A stretch of DNA of 64,000 nt from Clostridia bacterium (GTDB lineage: Bacteria; Bacillota; Clostridia; Lachnospirales; Anaerotignaceae): assembly GCA_022651385.1 (NCBI GenBank), contig JALCQR010000005.1:123210-187209 (forward strand), in the 5' to 3' direction. Each line of letters begins with the position of its first letter. Within the stretch, counting starts at the first letter, position 1. Positions 16,791-24,855 of this stretch are shown piece after piece. The notes below the pieces were generated by a model. That model was not told the DNA's origin and ran no database searches. It was given only the letters and a program-made list of their open reading frames with translations. A program made the position numbers and the translations under genes.

Positions 16791-16815
16791 AAAAAGCAGA
16801 TACTTTCGTATCTGC
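16791..16815 (-). terminator. Intrinsic terminator of deoD
   Basis: GCAGATAC and GTATCTGC form a perfect eight-base stem with a four-base loop, followed on the minus strand by TTTTT. It begins 24 bases after the deoD stop. Confidence 0.85.
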
Positions 16816-16838
16816 AATAATCTTAATAATTAATATTG

Positions 16839-17555
16839 TTAAATCATTTTTAAAGCTGTTTCAATCATATTTGTAAATGATGTCTCTCTCTCTTCGGCAC
16901 TTGTTGCTTCTCCGGTTATAGTGGAATCTGAAATAGTAAAAATGCTTATGGCGTCAGCACCTCCGATGGCTGCATTGCTGTACAGGGCTGCTGTTTCCAT
17001 TTCAACTGCAAGCACTCCCATGTCACTCCATGAAACACCGTTTGCCGCTGTTTTCGGAGTATAAAACATGTCAGAGCTAAGTATGTTGCCTACGTGATAA
17101 TTAGCTCCTGTTTCCTCAGCCGCCTTAACAGCCTTTTTTAATAGTTTGTAACTGCAAATACAGCTGAAGTCACCCGGAAGTCCAAAAAGTCTTACGTAGT
17201 TTGAGGTCGTACAGGCACCCATTGCAATAACAAGGTCTTTTATTTTAACATCTTTGTTCATGGAGCCGGCAGTTCCTATTCTTATAAGTGTTTTGCATCC
17301 GTAAAAGTTAATAAGCTCATGAGAATAGATGCCCATTGAAGGACATCCCATTCCGGTTCCCATAACAGACAGTGTCTTTCCGCCGTATTTACCTGTGTAT
17401 CCAAACATGTTTCTTGTGGAGTTAAATTGCTTTACATCTTCCAAGTAGTTTTCAGCAATAAACTTTGCTCTCAGCGGATCTCCCGGAAGAAGAATTGTTT
17501 CGGCTATTTCACCCATTTTGGCTCCTATATGCGGAGTCGGTGTATTATTTTTCAT
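16839..17555 (-). CDS. deoD: Purine nucleoside phosphorylase, DeoD type
   Basis: A 238-residue cytosolic enzyme that splits purine (deoxy)ribonucleosides with phosphate to the base and (deoxy)ribose-1-phosphate in purine salvage. It has the short hexameric-family length. Visible motifs are the N-terminal TPHIGAKMGEIAETILLPGDPLRAKF phosphate-site region, GMGCPSMGIYSHELI, RIGTAGSM, the nucleoside site AVEMETAALY and the ISDSTITGE active-site loop with its catalytic Asp. AAGGAGGGAC precedes the ATG. It is a single-gene unit, with its terminator immediately downstream and hsp20 further on. Confidence 0.95.
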   Translation of the reverse strand: MKNNTPTPHIGAKMGEIAETILLPGDPLRAKFIAENYLEDVKQFNSTRNMFGYTGKYGGKTLSVMGTGMGCPSMGIYSHELINFYGCKTLIRIGTAGSMNKDVKIKDLVIAMGACTTSNYVRLFGLPGDFSCICSYKLLKKAVKAAEETGANYHVGNILSSDMFYTPKTAANGVSWSDMGVLAVEMETAALYSNAAIGGADAISIFTISDSTITGEATSAEERETSFTNMIETALKMI

Positions 17556-17683
17556 AAAGTAGGTCCCTCCTTATAATTATCTATTATAATTATAATTAAG
17601 CGATAAATGCAACGGTTTTGAAATATAAAAATAAATCATTATAATCCTGAAAATATTTTTTTCAAATAACCTGTCTTTTTCAC

Positions 17684-17712
17684 TTGACAAAATCAGTAAG
17701 TACTCTTATAAT
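17684..17712 (+). promoter_or_regulatory. Consensus promoter of tRNA-Arg
   Basis: TTGACA (17684-17689) and TATAAT (17707-17712) match the sigma-A consensus perfectly with a 17-base spacer, 20 bases before the tRNA gene. Confidence 0.9.
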
Positions 17713-17731
17713 TAGTAATGCTTTAAGTTAT

Positions 17732-17805
<74 letters not shown>

Positions 17806-17812
17806 TGTAAGT

Positions 17813-17843
17813 AACCTCCTAAAAATTAGGAGGTTATATTTTT
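17813..17843 (+). terminator. Terminator of tRNA-Arg
   Basis: AACCTCCTAA and TTAGGAGGTT form a perfect ten-base stem with an AAA loop, followed by ATATTTTTTT. It starts eight bases after the tRNA and overlaps the last codons and stop of the convergent phage gene, so that junction is very tight. Confidence 0.85.
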
Positions 17844-18368
17844 TTCTCTCATTTCATCATGAGTGTATGCTGATAATTGTTTGTGTGTGTATTTTGAAAT
17901 GTCATTGTGCTCGTTATACATAATTTCTACATTAAGAGCCATGTTGGCCGGAATTATTTTTCTTGCATTTTCGCTTACCATGTTGTAAAGAGAAGCTACA
18001 CTTAATGCCAGCTTAATGTTAACTTTATATTCAGAATTTAAGACCTCAAATTTATACCCGTCGCTTCCGCATATGCTACATAGATATTCGTCAAAATTCT
18101 TGTATGTATAAACAAAAGAACGGTTTAAATATATTTTTACTGCTTTTCTTCTTGTATCCAACGAATCAGAGTTACTGCTTTTAATGTCAAACATGCTTTC
18201 ATAACGCTTTATTCCTTTTTCGTCTGATGTGCTTACCCATGGCATTGACATGCATGAATTAAGATAAGCTTCCTCGTCGCTAAAAATGGCATCTTCTGCG
18301 TTTGCTATAGCCTTAATTTCTCTGTAATCCCTTAAAAACTCCGGCAGATATTCTAAGTATTTTTTCAT
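17826..18368 (-). CDS. Phage baseplate wedge protein, XkdU/YmfQ-like (DUF2313)
   Basis: A 180-residue protein with the family's start KYLEYLPEFLRDY and the SLDTRRKAVKIYL region followed by YKFEVLNSEYKVNIKL. In Mu/P2-like tails this protein (gp48-like) sits next to the gp47/baseplate J protein, and here its ATG overlaps that gene's stop by four bases. A GGCGGTG site lies before the start. It is the last gene of the remnant. The tail fibre gene that normally follows is absent, and the stop codon falls inside the tRNA-Arg terminator. Confidence 0.75.
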   Translation of the reverse strand: MKKYLEYLPEFLRDYREIKAIANAEDAIFSDEEAYLNSCMSMPWVSTSDEKGIKRYESMFDIKSSNSDSLDTRRKAVKIYLNRSFVYTYKNFDEYLCSICGSDGYKFEVLNSEYKVNIKLALSVASLYNMVSENARKIIPANMALNVEIMYNEHNDISKYTHKQLSAYTHDEMREKNITS

Positions 18369-19438
18369 TCAAACACCGCCGTTCCAAGTATAGGTATGCA
18401 GTCACTGTCAAGCACAATGTTTTCTTTTGCACTGTTTATTGATACATTCTCAACATCAATCACTCCGTCGGTGTCAAGTATCTTCATTTCAATTCTGCTT
18501 ATTCTGACAGTGAGACTGTCACTTTGTCCCCATTCCTTGGCAAGCTGTAAAAAATAATCCTTAATTGATTCTATTGCGTTTTGAAAAACCGTGTCTTTGT
18601 CATATCCGTCAGAAATGGTAAGACTTGCACTGACGTTTATTGTCTTTCCTTTTGCGGCTTCAACATAAACATCATGTCCGATGGGAGCTTTTCCATATCC
18701 GCTTCCTTTTGGTTTAGGGTCAATTAATTCTTGTACCTCGTTTATAATGTCATCATCGGGTATCTCATAGCCGTTGTTAATTAACACAAGTCTTACAGTA
18801 CCGGCGCCATAGTAAACAGGAAATACTTTGCATCCTCCAACACTGTCTATTTGAGAAACAATGTTCTTGTAGTCGTCAATGTTTCCGCCAAATGAATTGG
18901 TGTCAAAACTGTTAAAATATCTTTTTCTTAGGCTGTTGTCGTCCTCAGCGTCTTCGCCGTAAGTAATTATTTCAGAAATTTCCGCTGTGGCAAGACCGTC
19001 AATGTATTCAACAGGAATAATTTTCCCAGTGTAGCTGTTGCCTTCGCTGCCGGGTGTCTCGCATTGCATGCTAAAGACACCCTTGTCAAGTTTTTTAACG
19101 GCATTGTAGTTCATTGTACCGCCCTGAAATCTGTCACCGATAGAAATGTCAAAAGCGTTCCCGTCGGTGTCATAAAAATAACCTTTAAATACTGCATTTA
19201 CAGAGCTGTTCCTTTTTATGTTTCTTTCAGCAGTTCGCCTTTCAAGGTCATCGCCTATGGCCGTATCGGCGAACATTCTGTCAGCAAAAATATCCATGTC
19301 TGCATAAAGCCTGCTGCTTTCGGCACTATTTGGGGCAAGAGTGTCATAAATAATGCTTCCTTCTCTTTTGTCGAGACTGTCGTCAACTAATGCAAGCTTG
19401 CTTTTCAAAAGTTCCTCATAAGTCATATTTTCAAACAT
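18365..19438 (-). CDS. Phage baseplate J/gp47-like protein (XkdT-like)
   Basis: A 357-residue baseplate wedge protein. Family signs are the N-terminal REGSIIYDTLAPNSAE segment, the AGTVRLVLINNGYEIPDDDIINEVQELIDP central motif and the PIGHDVYVEAA region. The ATG at MFENMTYEELL is chosen because GGAGGTG lies just before it; a longer upstream frame has no ribosome site. In an assembled contractile tail it would join the tube end to the fibre network. It overlaps the next gene by four bases. All regions look intact. Confidence 0.88.
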   Translation of the reverse strand: MFENMTYEELLKSKLALVDDSLDKREGSIIYDTLAPNSAESSRLYADMDIFADRMFADTAIGDDLERRTAERNIKRNSSVNAVFKGYFYDTDGNAFDISIGDRFQGGTMNYNAVKKLDKGVFSMQCETPGSEGNSYTGKIIPVEYIDGLATAEISEIITYGEDAEDDNSLRKRYFNSFDTNSFGGNIDDYKNIVSQIDSVGGCKVFPVYYGAGTVRLVLINNGYEIPDDDIINEVQELIDPKPKGSGYGKAPIGHDVYVEAAKGKTINVSASLTISDGYDKDTVFQNAIESIKDYFLQLAKEWGQSDSLTVRISRIEMKILDTDGVIDVENVSINSAKENIVLDSDCIPILGTAVFE

Positions 19439-19442
19439 TTTT

Positions 19443-19796
19443 TTACACCTCCGTTTCCATACCAATCAGGCCTTCGGCAGTAACAGCATTAAATTTTATT
19501 TCGAAGTTTCTGCCGTTTTTTTCTACTTCAATATTTTCAATACTGCTTATTCTCTCATCGGCAAGAAGAGCATCTTCTATGTATTTTTCAATAATAGTTT
19601 CAGTATCACCTAAATTAGTACCAATCATTTTGCTTATTTCGCTTCCATAATTGTAACTGTAAATTTCAAAAGCATATCTTTGAGTATATAATATGTTTTT
19701 AATTGCCTGCTTCATTGCTTCTTTTTCGTAAATAAAACCATGAATTGTTTTTCTGTCTTCATCGAGACAATATGTTTTGGTAATCATATCACTCAT
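19443..19796 (-). CDS. Phage baseplate protein, XkdS-like (DUF2634)
   Basis: A 117-residue protein of the XkdS/gp25-like family, a small baseplate component with lysozyme-like fold relatives. The segments KQAIKNILYTQRYAFEIYSYNYGSE and VTAEGLIGMETEV are typical. Its ATG overlaps the stop of the preceding gene (ATGA), and the next gene begins five bases after it. Position between the DUF2577 and gp47 genes is exactly as in PBSX-type elements. Confidence 0.8.
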   Translation of the reverse strand: MSDMITKTYCLDEDRKTIHGFIYEKEAMKQAIKNILYTQRYAFEIYSYNYGSEISKMIGTNLGDTETIIEKYIEDALLADERISSIENIEVEKNGRNFEIKFNAVTAEGLIGMETEV

Positions 19797-20158
19797 ACAT
19801 TTTCCACCACCCTGTCAAGAACAATAAATCTTTGTCCGCCCTGAACTCTAAGCATTATAACTTTTTCGCCTTTTTTTAGATGGTTGCATATTGTAATTTT
19901 CTTTTTACCCAGTATTTTGTGGTTGTGATTTGTGTATGAATTTGTATTTTCGGTATAAATATCGAAGTCCATTTCCTGCTGTGTATCCATTACGGCACCA
20001 GTTAGTAAAAGGTGTTTTTCATTAATGCTCATTTTCTGCTGAGAACGTATGATAAGAGGTTTCTCTTTCTCAACTGTCCCAAAAATTATTTTAACTGGAT
20101 CCGATGCCTCGTTTGCTGAGACTGAAAGCTGTTTTAAAGCATTTATTAATTTGTCCAA
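19793..20158 (-). CDS. Phage tail protein, XkdR-like (DUF2577)
   Basis: A 121-residue protein resembling the DUF2577 family: SANEASDPVKIIFGTVEKEKP near the start, then LILLTGAVMD-like strands and the KKGEKVIMLRVQGGQRFIVLDRV ending. The start codon appears to be TTG behind GGGAAGTGAT. This family sits between the hub protein XkdQ and the gp25-like protein in PBSX relatives and is assumed to be part of the baseplate; its exact role is not known. Order and overlap here agree with that. Confidence 0.75.
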   Translation of the reverse strand: MDKLINALKQLSVSANEASDPVKIIFGTVEKEKPLIIRSQQKMSINEKHLLLTGAVMDTQQEMDFDIYTENTNSYTNHNHKILGKKKITICNHLKKGEKVIMLRVQGGQRFIVLDRVVENV

Positions 20159-20173
20159 TAAATCACTTCCCTT

Positions 20174-20872
20174 TTATATGTGTGTACCTTCACCGCCGTA
20201 TGCAACATATTCGGCTATTTTTTCGGCAAGACAATTTATCATGTTGTCTTCGTCTGATTTATTGTATATGTTTGAATAGTTATTCAAAACAATGTTTATG
20301 TTTTTGTCTTGGCTTCTTAAATCGCTGGTTGTGTTTTTATTGTAAAAATTGTCGCCGAAATATTCGTTATGCTGCGCGTATTTTTTTATATTAGAATTTT
20401 CCGAAAAACTTTCGTCATTGTTTAAATTTTTCTCAAATTTTTCTGTCGAGTCTAAGAAGTTTGTATATTCGTAATCAGTATTTTTGCTTTTATTTAAGTT
20501 TAGAACAGAATCATTATTTGAGAAATTGCTGTCTTCATAATTAAAACTATTTGTTAAAAAGCTTGAACTCATTTCAGCTAAAATTTTGTTTGTGAGAACG
20601 TTTGAACTTATCTCAGATAAAAATTTGTTTGTGTTCGTATAAAACGTATCGAAAACAGATGAAACGTTTTTAGGATTTTCTTTTTTTAAGTTTCCGTCGT
20701 CGTTATTTTTTTCTTTTTCATTGTTTTCAACAATCGGAATACCAAAAATATCATTTTTATTCTCGTTATTTTCGTTTAAAACAAAATCATTATCTTTAAC
20801 AGCCATGTTTTCAATATATTCTATGCTTTTCATGAGGTCGTCCAAAGTACAAAAATCATTAAAATCAGTCAT
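20174..20872 (-). CDS. Asn-rich protein with 13-residue repeat, possible reduced tape-measure-like protein
   Basis: This 232-residue protein has no family I recognise. It is very rich in Asn, Ser, Glu and Lys. Residues 81-106 are two tandem 13-residue units, TNKFLSEISSNVL and TNKILAEMSSSFL. The end (NINIVLNNYSN, then SDEDNMINCLAEKIAEYVA and GGEG) recalls the C-terminal tail of many phage tape-measure and tail proteins. The start is well defined: AGAGGAGG, eight bases, ATG, overlapping the XkdQ-like stop by eight bases. It sits where PBSX has no equivalent gene. Its composition is unlike its neighbours. Expressed as part of the tail operon; function unknown. Confidence 0.6.
   Translation of the reverse strand: MTDFNDFCTLDDLMKSIEYIENMAVKDNDFVLNENNENKNDIFGIPIVENNEKEKNNDDGNLKKENPKNVSSVFDTFYTNTNKFLSEISSNVLTNKILAEMSSSFLTNSFNYEDSNFSNNDSVLNLNKSKNTDYEYTNFLDSTEKFEKNLNNDESFSENSNIKKYAQHNEYFGDNFYNKNTTSDLRSQDKNINIVLNNYSNIYNKSDEDNMINCLAEKIAEYVAYGGEGTHI
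20555..20632 (-). repeat. 39-base imperfect tandem repeat inside the Asn-rich gene
   Basis: Two adjacent 39-base units encode the 13-residue repeats. The shared DNA begins ACAAACAAA and includes GAGTTCAA or AAGTTCAA near the end. Divergence between copies is moderate, so the duplication is not recent. Confidence 0.65.
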
Positions 20873-21827
20873 TTATAAGACCTCCTCTTAAAACAATGTT
20901 CATTGTGTAAATACCGTTATTAAATATATGCTCAACTTCCTCGCACAGCATTTTGCTGTCTATGCCAATATCGGTTTCGTTTTCCATTTTCACATATATA
21001 AGGCTTCCTGCTCTTACGTTGGAGTTCCCAAAAGCTCCATTTATTGAAAGGCTGCGTTTTTTTTGCCCGTAAAGTTTTAATAATTTTTCAGCCTTCAAGT
21101 TTCCGTCCTCGTCATCTGATACACTGCCTGAATATTTTAAAACTCCCCACCTTGACTGAAGGTTTTCATCTTTTTTAAAATACTCTTTGTCACCGTTTTT
21201 TCGGTCTTTTTTTGTAAGCTCAATGCAGTTAAATACTCCGTTGTCAATTGAAGAACTGTAGCTGAAATTTTCCGCAGTGCTGTCCAAAACGGAATAATCC
21301 ACAGCCATATTTTTGCAGTTTTTTAAAGAAATCTTGCCAAAATCATCGGTAAGTATAAAAAGAGTACCTGTGTTTTCGTAAGTTTCGTCAATTGCACCCT
21401 GAATTATGTCGAATAATGTTTTGTCGTCACAAATCATGTCTGATACCGTATAAGGTGAATTTTCAATTTCTCCGACTGTAAGATTCATGTCACCGGCTAT
21501 TGTCTTAATTATTCCCGAAACATTTTTGCCTGTAAAAAAATATGTGCCTTTGTTTTTTAAATACCTAAGCTGGTCGTATGCAGTAACAGAAATTAATTTT
21601 TCCTTGTCACGGCTTTTTGAAAATATCCTGCCGGAAAATAATCCAATGTCATCAATGTAAATCCTAACCTTGTCGCCTTCTGTAAAATCCAGTTTATCAT
21701 CTTTAAGCACATTAAAAATAGCTTTTGAAGGCATAAGGCTTCTGCTTTGAGATATTTTTACGCTTTCCTCGGCCACAGCAGTAAAAGTAGTATTGTCATG
21801 GTCTATTTCTATTTTTGCACTATTCAA
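20865..21827 (-). CDS. Phage tail hub/late control protein, XkdQ-like
   Basis: A 320-residue protein of the XkdQ/YqbQ family, related to gpD/gp27 hub proteins at the tail tip. Visible are early beta-rich segments (KAIFNVLKDDKLDFTEGDKVRIY), the DIIQGAIDETYENTG helix, and the C-terminal VRAGSLIYVKMENETDIG and CEEVEHIFNNGIYTMNIVL motifs. The start is a TTG placed six bases after AGGTGA and overlapping the end of the LysM gene. It would seal the tail tube and carry the LysM protein next to it. Confidence 0.85.
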   Translation of the reverse strand: MNSAKIEIDHDNTTFTAVAEESVKISQSRSLMPSKAIFNVLKDDKLDFTEGDKVRIYIDDIGLFSGRIFSKSRDKEKLISVTAYDQLRYLKNKGTYFFTGKNVSGIIKTIAGDMNLTVGEIENSPYTVSDMICDDKTLFDIIQGAIDETYENTGTLFILTDDFGKISLKNCKNMAVDYSVLDSTAENFSYSSSIDNGVFNCIELTKKDRKNGDKEYFKKDENLQSRWGVLKYSGSVSDDEDGNLKAEKLLKLYGQKKRSLSINGAFGNSNVRAGSLIYVKMENETDIGIDSKMLCEEVEHIFNNGIYTMNIVLRGGLIND

Positions 21828-22455
21828 GCTTAATCACCTGCCCCGGATAAATTTTGCTTGGGTCTTTTATACCGTTTAACTTTGCAATTTCAGGGTATTT
21901 TAGAGCATTGTTTAATTCTCTTTTGCAAATGCTCCATAAATTGTCGCCGGGTTTAACTGTGTACAGTAATGGTGTTTCGTGAGAGCTTGTTCTGACATAT
22001 GAGCTTTGAGCATAAATATTTCCGGTTTTTGTGCTTTTAGCAGCTTTGTATTGCTTTAATTTAAGGCTGATTCTCACATCAAGGCCATCATTTGCCGCTT
22101 CTACAATCCCTATTCTTTCAATTGTAACTGTTTCCTTGGTTGTAAAACCGACTCTTTGGTAAGGCAAGTCTTTTCTTATTATTTTAAACAGTACAGTTTT
22201 GCCGCCGTAAAATATTTCTTTAAGTTCCTTTATATAAGTATATGGTTCTTTAAAAGTAGTAAGATATTGCGCATAAGGCACTTTTCCCCCCGGAAGTATA
22301 GCATCAAATTCATATTCCGTAAGCCCCGGAGTTCTTATGCGGCTTAATTCTTCCATATTTATAAGCTTTATTGTGTCGTTTTGCCCCTTGTAATTAATAG
22401 ATATTTTTTCAGGAGCTACAGGCAGAAGAATATTGCCTATGTAAACCAAATACAT
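21820..22455 (-). CDS. Phage LysM-domain tail protein, XkdP-like
   Basis: A 211-residue protein whose last ~50 residues form a LysM peptidoglycan-binding domain (YTVKPGDNLWSICKREL and IKDPSKIYPGQVIKLE). The N-terminal part (NYKGQNDTIKLINMEELSRI and PGLTEYEFDAILPGG) is typical of XkdP/YqbP proteins. The ATG chosen lies behind AGAAGGTG. It follows the tail chaperone by only four bases, whereas in PBSX and its relatives a tape-measure gene of 1000 codons or more stands between these two. The LysM domain probably ties the tail tip to cell wall. Confidence 0.87.
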   Translation of the reverse strand: MYLVYIGNILLPVAPEKISINYKGQNDTIKLINMEELSRIRTPGLTEYEFDAILPGGKVPYAQYLTTFKEPYTYIKELKEIFYGGKTVLFKIIRKDLPYQRVGFTTKETVTIERIGIVEAANDGLDVRISLKLKQYKAAKSTKTGNIYAQSSYVRTSSHETPLLYTVKPGDNLWSICKRELNNALKYPEIAKLNGIKDPSKIYPGQVIKLE

Positions 22456-22459
22456 TTTT

Positions 22460-22612
22460 TCACCTTCTTTTTTTATCGGTTTCAATTTCAATGCAAGCCG
22501 CAATAAATGCGCGCTCTTCCTTTGAAAGCTTTATGTAATGCGAAGGAAGCAATCCGGCTTTAAGGAAGGCCTTGTATGCCACAACTGTGTCAAACAAACC
22601 TTCCTTTATCAT
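22460..22612 (-). CDS. Tail assembly chaperone, -1 frameshift extension
   Basis: A 50-codon frame (begins MIKEGLFDTVVAY, ends EIETDKKRR) lies in the -1 frame relative to the upstream chaperone. The two frames join at a run of seven A that reads A-AAA-AAA in the upstream frame, directly before its TGA. This is the classic slippery heptamer used by tail chaperones (lambda gpG/GT and equivalents). Its own ATG has no ribosome site, so it is most likely expressed as a fusion of about 183 residues. Confidence 0.75.
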   Translation of the reverse strand: MIKEGLFDTVVAYKAFLKAGLLPSHYIKLSKEERAFIAACIEIETDKKRR

Positions 22613-23010
22613 TTTTTTGCTTCGTCTTTAAGCTCATTCATAGATTTTGAAAATCCGTTTACTTCCTGAACTTTTTTTATGTATTCTATGTATTCTCCGG
22701 CTGTAAGCATTTTTTTAAGCAATTCATCTTCACCCCAAACCCCGTAACTGTCTTGGAGTTTTTCGTTAAATAAATCCGGATAAACAGTAGAGGCAGCCGC
22801 AATTTTCCCTAAGTAGCGGGCATTGTCAAATACCTTTTTGCCGTTTTGTTCCATAATACAAAGAACTCTTATTTTTTCTTCTTCATCGCCGCTTAGAGCT
22901 CTTATTTCCCATAAAACTGGTTCTCCGTCTAACTGAAAGCTTTGGCTTGCCGCAAATTTCACATTTTCTTTTTTAATTTTGTTTTGGCTAAGAAAAATAT
23001 CAAGATCCAT
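22609..23010 (-). CDS. Phage tail assembly chaperone, XkdN-like
   Basis: A 133-residue protein matching the XkdN-type chaperone, with the charged start FLSQNKIKKENVKFAASQSFQLDGEPVLWEIRALSGDEEEKI typical of the family and a C-terminal KSMNELKDEAKK. Such proteins coat the tape measure during tube assembly and are made in two forms by frameshifting. AGGAGG precedes the ATG. The slippery A7 run and TGA end the short form. Here the expected client, a long tape-measure protein, is not encoded next door. Confidence 0.85.
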   Translation of the reverse strand: MDLDIFLSQNKIKKENVKFAASQSFQLDGEPVLWEIRALSGDEEEKIRVLCIMEQNGKKVFDNARYLGKIAAASTVYPDLFNEKLQDSYGVWGEDELLKKMLTAGEYIEYIKKVQEVNGFSKSMNELKDEAKK

Positions 23011-23073
23011 TTTTACCTCCTATTATGTAAATCCCACAGCAGTAATAAAAACCACTGCTGCGGGATAAAAATT

Positions 23074-23535
23074 TTATCCAAGTTCTGTAAATTTATCAGG
23101 CATTTCCCAATCCTCAAAAGTAAAGTCGTATTCTTCCTCAAGATATACAGCCGAAGCATCAAACTTCGCCAGTACACCGCCGTTTAGGTTGCAGTCTTTA
23201 AGTATAATTGTCTGCCTGCCAACACTGCTTGTAGGGTCCTCGTTTGAGATTTGTATATCAAAATACATGTCTTCTCCATTTTCCTTAAACTCATATAAAA
23301 GCTTTCTGAAAACGCTGCTGTTGTAGTGAAATTTTGCTGTACCTGTTCCCTTCCAGCCTGTTGATTTGTTTCCTTTTCCGGTTTTTCCTAAAATAGGCAC
23401 TTCTACTTTAGTCTTTTCCATTTTTGCCTCAAGGTTGATTGCCTGCATGAAGTTGTATCTGTGATTGTCGATTGTAACATAACATTCAGCCATAGAAGCA
23501 ATTATAGTGTCTTTCGCATTCATTACCTGCGCCAT
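23074..23535 (-). CDS. Phage tail tube protein, XkdM-like
   Basis: A 152-residue tail tube protein of the XkdM family. MNAKDTIIASMAECYVTIDNHRYNFMQAINLEA and the later NEDPTSSVGRQTIILKDCNL are typical. The inner tube is made of stacked hexamers of this protein inside the sheath. The ATG lies behind AAGGGGG; a longer frame to 23565 is out of register with the ribosome site. It follows the sheath gene by 16 bases, as in PBSX. Confidence 0.9.
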   Translation of the reverse strand: MAQVMNAKDTIIASMAECYVTIDNHRYNFMQAINLEAKMEKTKVEVPILGKTGKGNKSTGWKGTGTAKFHYNSSVFRKLLYEFKENGEDMYFDIQISNEDPTSSVGRQTIILKDCNLNGGVLAKFDASAVYLEEEYDFTFEDWEMPDKFTELG

Positions 23536-23551
23536 TTGTTTTCCCCCTTTT

Positions 23552-24841
23552 TTACTCCACAACAACCGTCATATAAAGCTTGCTCATAGCACATACAGGA
23601 GTAATGGAGTTTTTAACAACAACTGTTTTCTTGTCGTCTCCGATTTCGACTGTAACGTCTTCCGCTTTGAAATCCTCAATAGCGCCAAGGTCCTGAAGCT
23701 GTCTGTTGTAAGAAACAATGTCGTTCCAAAAAGCAGTTCTTCCTGACTTGTTGTTTTGAACTTTCCCAAGATAGTGATTGTTAAACATAACGGCAATGTC
23801 GTTTCCTGTTGAGTCTAAAAGTCTTATTATCTGGTTGTCTGAAAAATCGCTGCTTTTTGTGTCTGAAAACTCGGTAAATGAGTTTATGTCCTCTAACACT
23901 TTAATGTCGTTTCCGTTTCTGTGCAGCATAAATTTTCCTGCATTTATTGCTTTTACAAGCTCACTTTGAGTAAAGTCAACATCCGGTGTGTATTCCCCGT
24001 CATAAGTTTTGTTTGTTAAACTTTCGTTTATGTTGCATGCACATTCAGCTCCGCTGACCCACCAAACAAGGCCGTATTTTTCATCTTCCTTTGAATCAGT
24101 TCCTACATTAATAATACCTTCATTATCACCGCTGTAATCGTGTATAACCGCTTGAAATTTAATACCATAGTCTTCGCGCATTGTCTTGGTAAAATCACCG
24201 TAAAGTTTCTTTATGGCATTGTCGTCACTTATGCAAGCTAAAATGTTAAAGCTGTAGCTTTCCGATAAATTTAAAAACTTCTGGTGGTCGGCTGCTGTGC
24301 TTTCGGTATCTGTTCCGCCAGAAAGAGAAATTCCGGCTGAAGCCTCAAGTATTGAATCTTTTATAAATGTAACAAAATTATTGTCTTCAAGCTTGTCCGC
24401 AGACGTAACGGTTTGAGAATCAACTTCAGTCTCATCCACCAATGTTTTAACCGTAAACCCGTCATCACCGCTTTCAACAGTAATCTTTATGTCATTTCCT
24501 CTTGTACCGCCGCATCTTGCCTTAGCAATAGAACATGTTGCCTTGTCTCCGCCGTTAAGTCTGTAAAAATAAACCGTGTTTGCGTTTGTAAAAATATCTT
24601 TTATTCCTTTAAGCTCGTTGGAACTGTAATCGAATCCGAAAATATCGAAGCTGTCAGATAAAAATTCTTGGGCTGTTACCTCAAAAATTTTACCTTCCGT
24701 TCCCCATTTAAGGTCGCAGGCCACAGCCGCATAACCCCTGTCACTTATGCTGGCACTTGCGTTTGACGCACTGACAAAATTTATGTATGTACCCGGCAGT
24801 ACCTTGTTTTGAGTAAGGAAAGTACCTCCTCCTAAAGCCAT
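23552..24841 (-). CDS. Phage tail sheath protein, XkdK-like
   Basis: A 429-residue contractile sheath protein. The N-terminus ALGGGTFLTQNKVLPGTYINFVSA is the signature of clostridial/bacillar sheath proteins, and the middle contains GDKATCSIAKARCGGTRGNDI. The C-terminal AFWNDIVSYNRQLQDLGAI and ITPVCAMSKLYMTVVVE stretches are also standard. Its presence shows the element had a contractile (myovirus-type) tail. Length is normal and no frame damage is visible. GAGAGGTG precedes the ATG. Confidence 0.93.
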   Translation of the reverse strand: MALGGGTFLTQNKVLPGTYINFVSASNASASISDRGYAAVACDLKWGTEGKIFEVTAQEFLSDSFDIFGFDYSSNELKGIKDIFTNANTVYFYRLNGGDKATCSIAKARCGGTRGNDIKITVESGDDGFTVKTLVDETEVDSQTVTSADKLEDNNFVTFIKDSILEASAGISLSGGTDTESTAADHQKFLNLSESYSFNILACISDDNAIKKLYGDFTKTMREDYGIKFQAVIHDYSGDNEGIINVGTDSKEDEKYGLVWWVSGAECACNINESLTNKTYDGEYTPDVDFTQSELVKAINAGKFMLHRNGNDIKVLEDINSFTEFSDTKSSDFSDNQIIRLLDSTGNDIAVMFNNHYLGKVQNNKSGRTAFWNDIVSYNRQLQDLGAIEDFKAEDVTVEIGDDKKTVVVKNSITPVCAMSKLYMTVVVE

Positions 24842-24855
24842 AATTTACACCTCTC

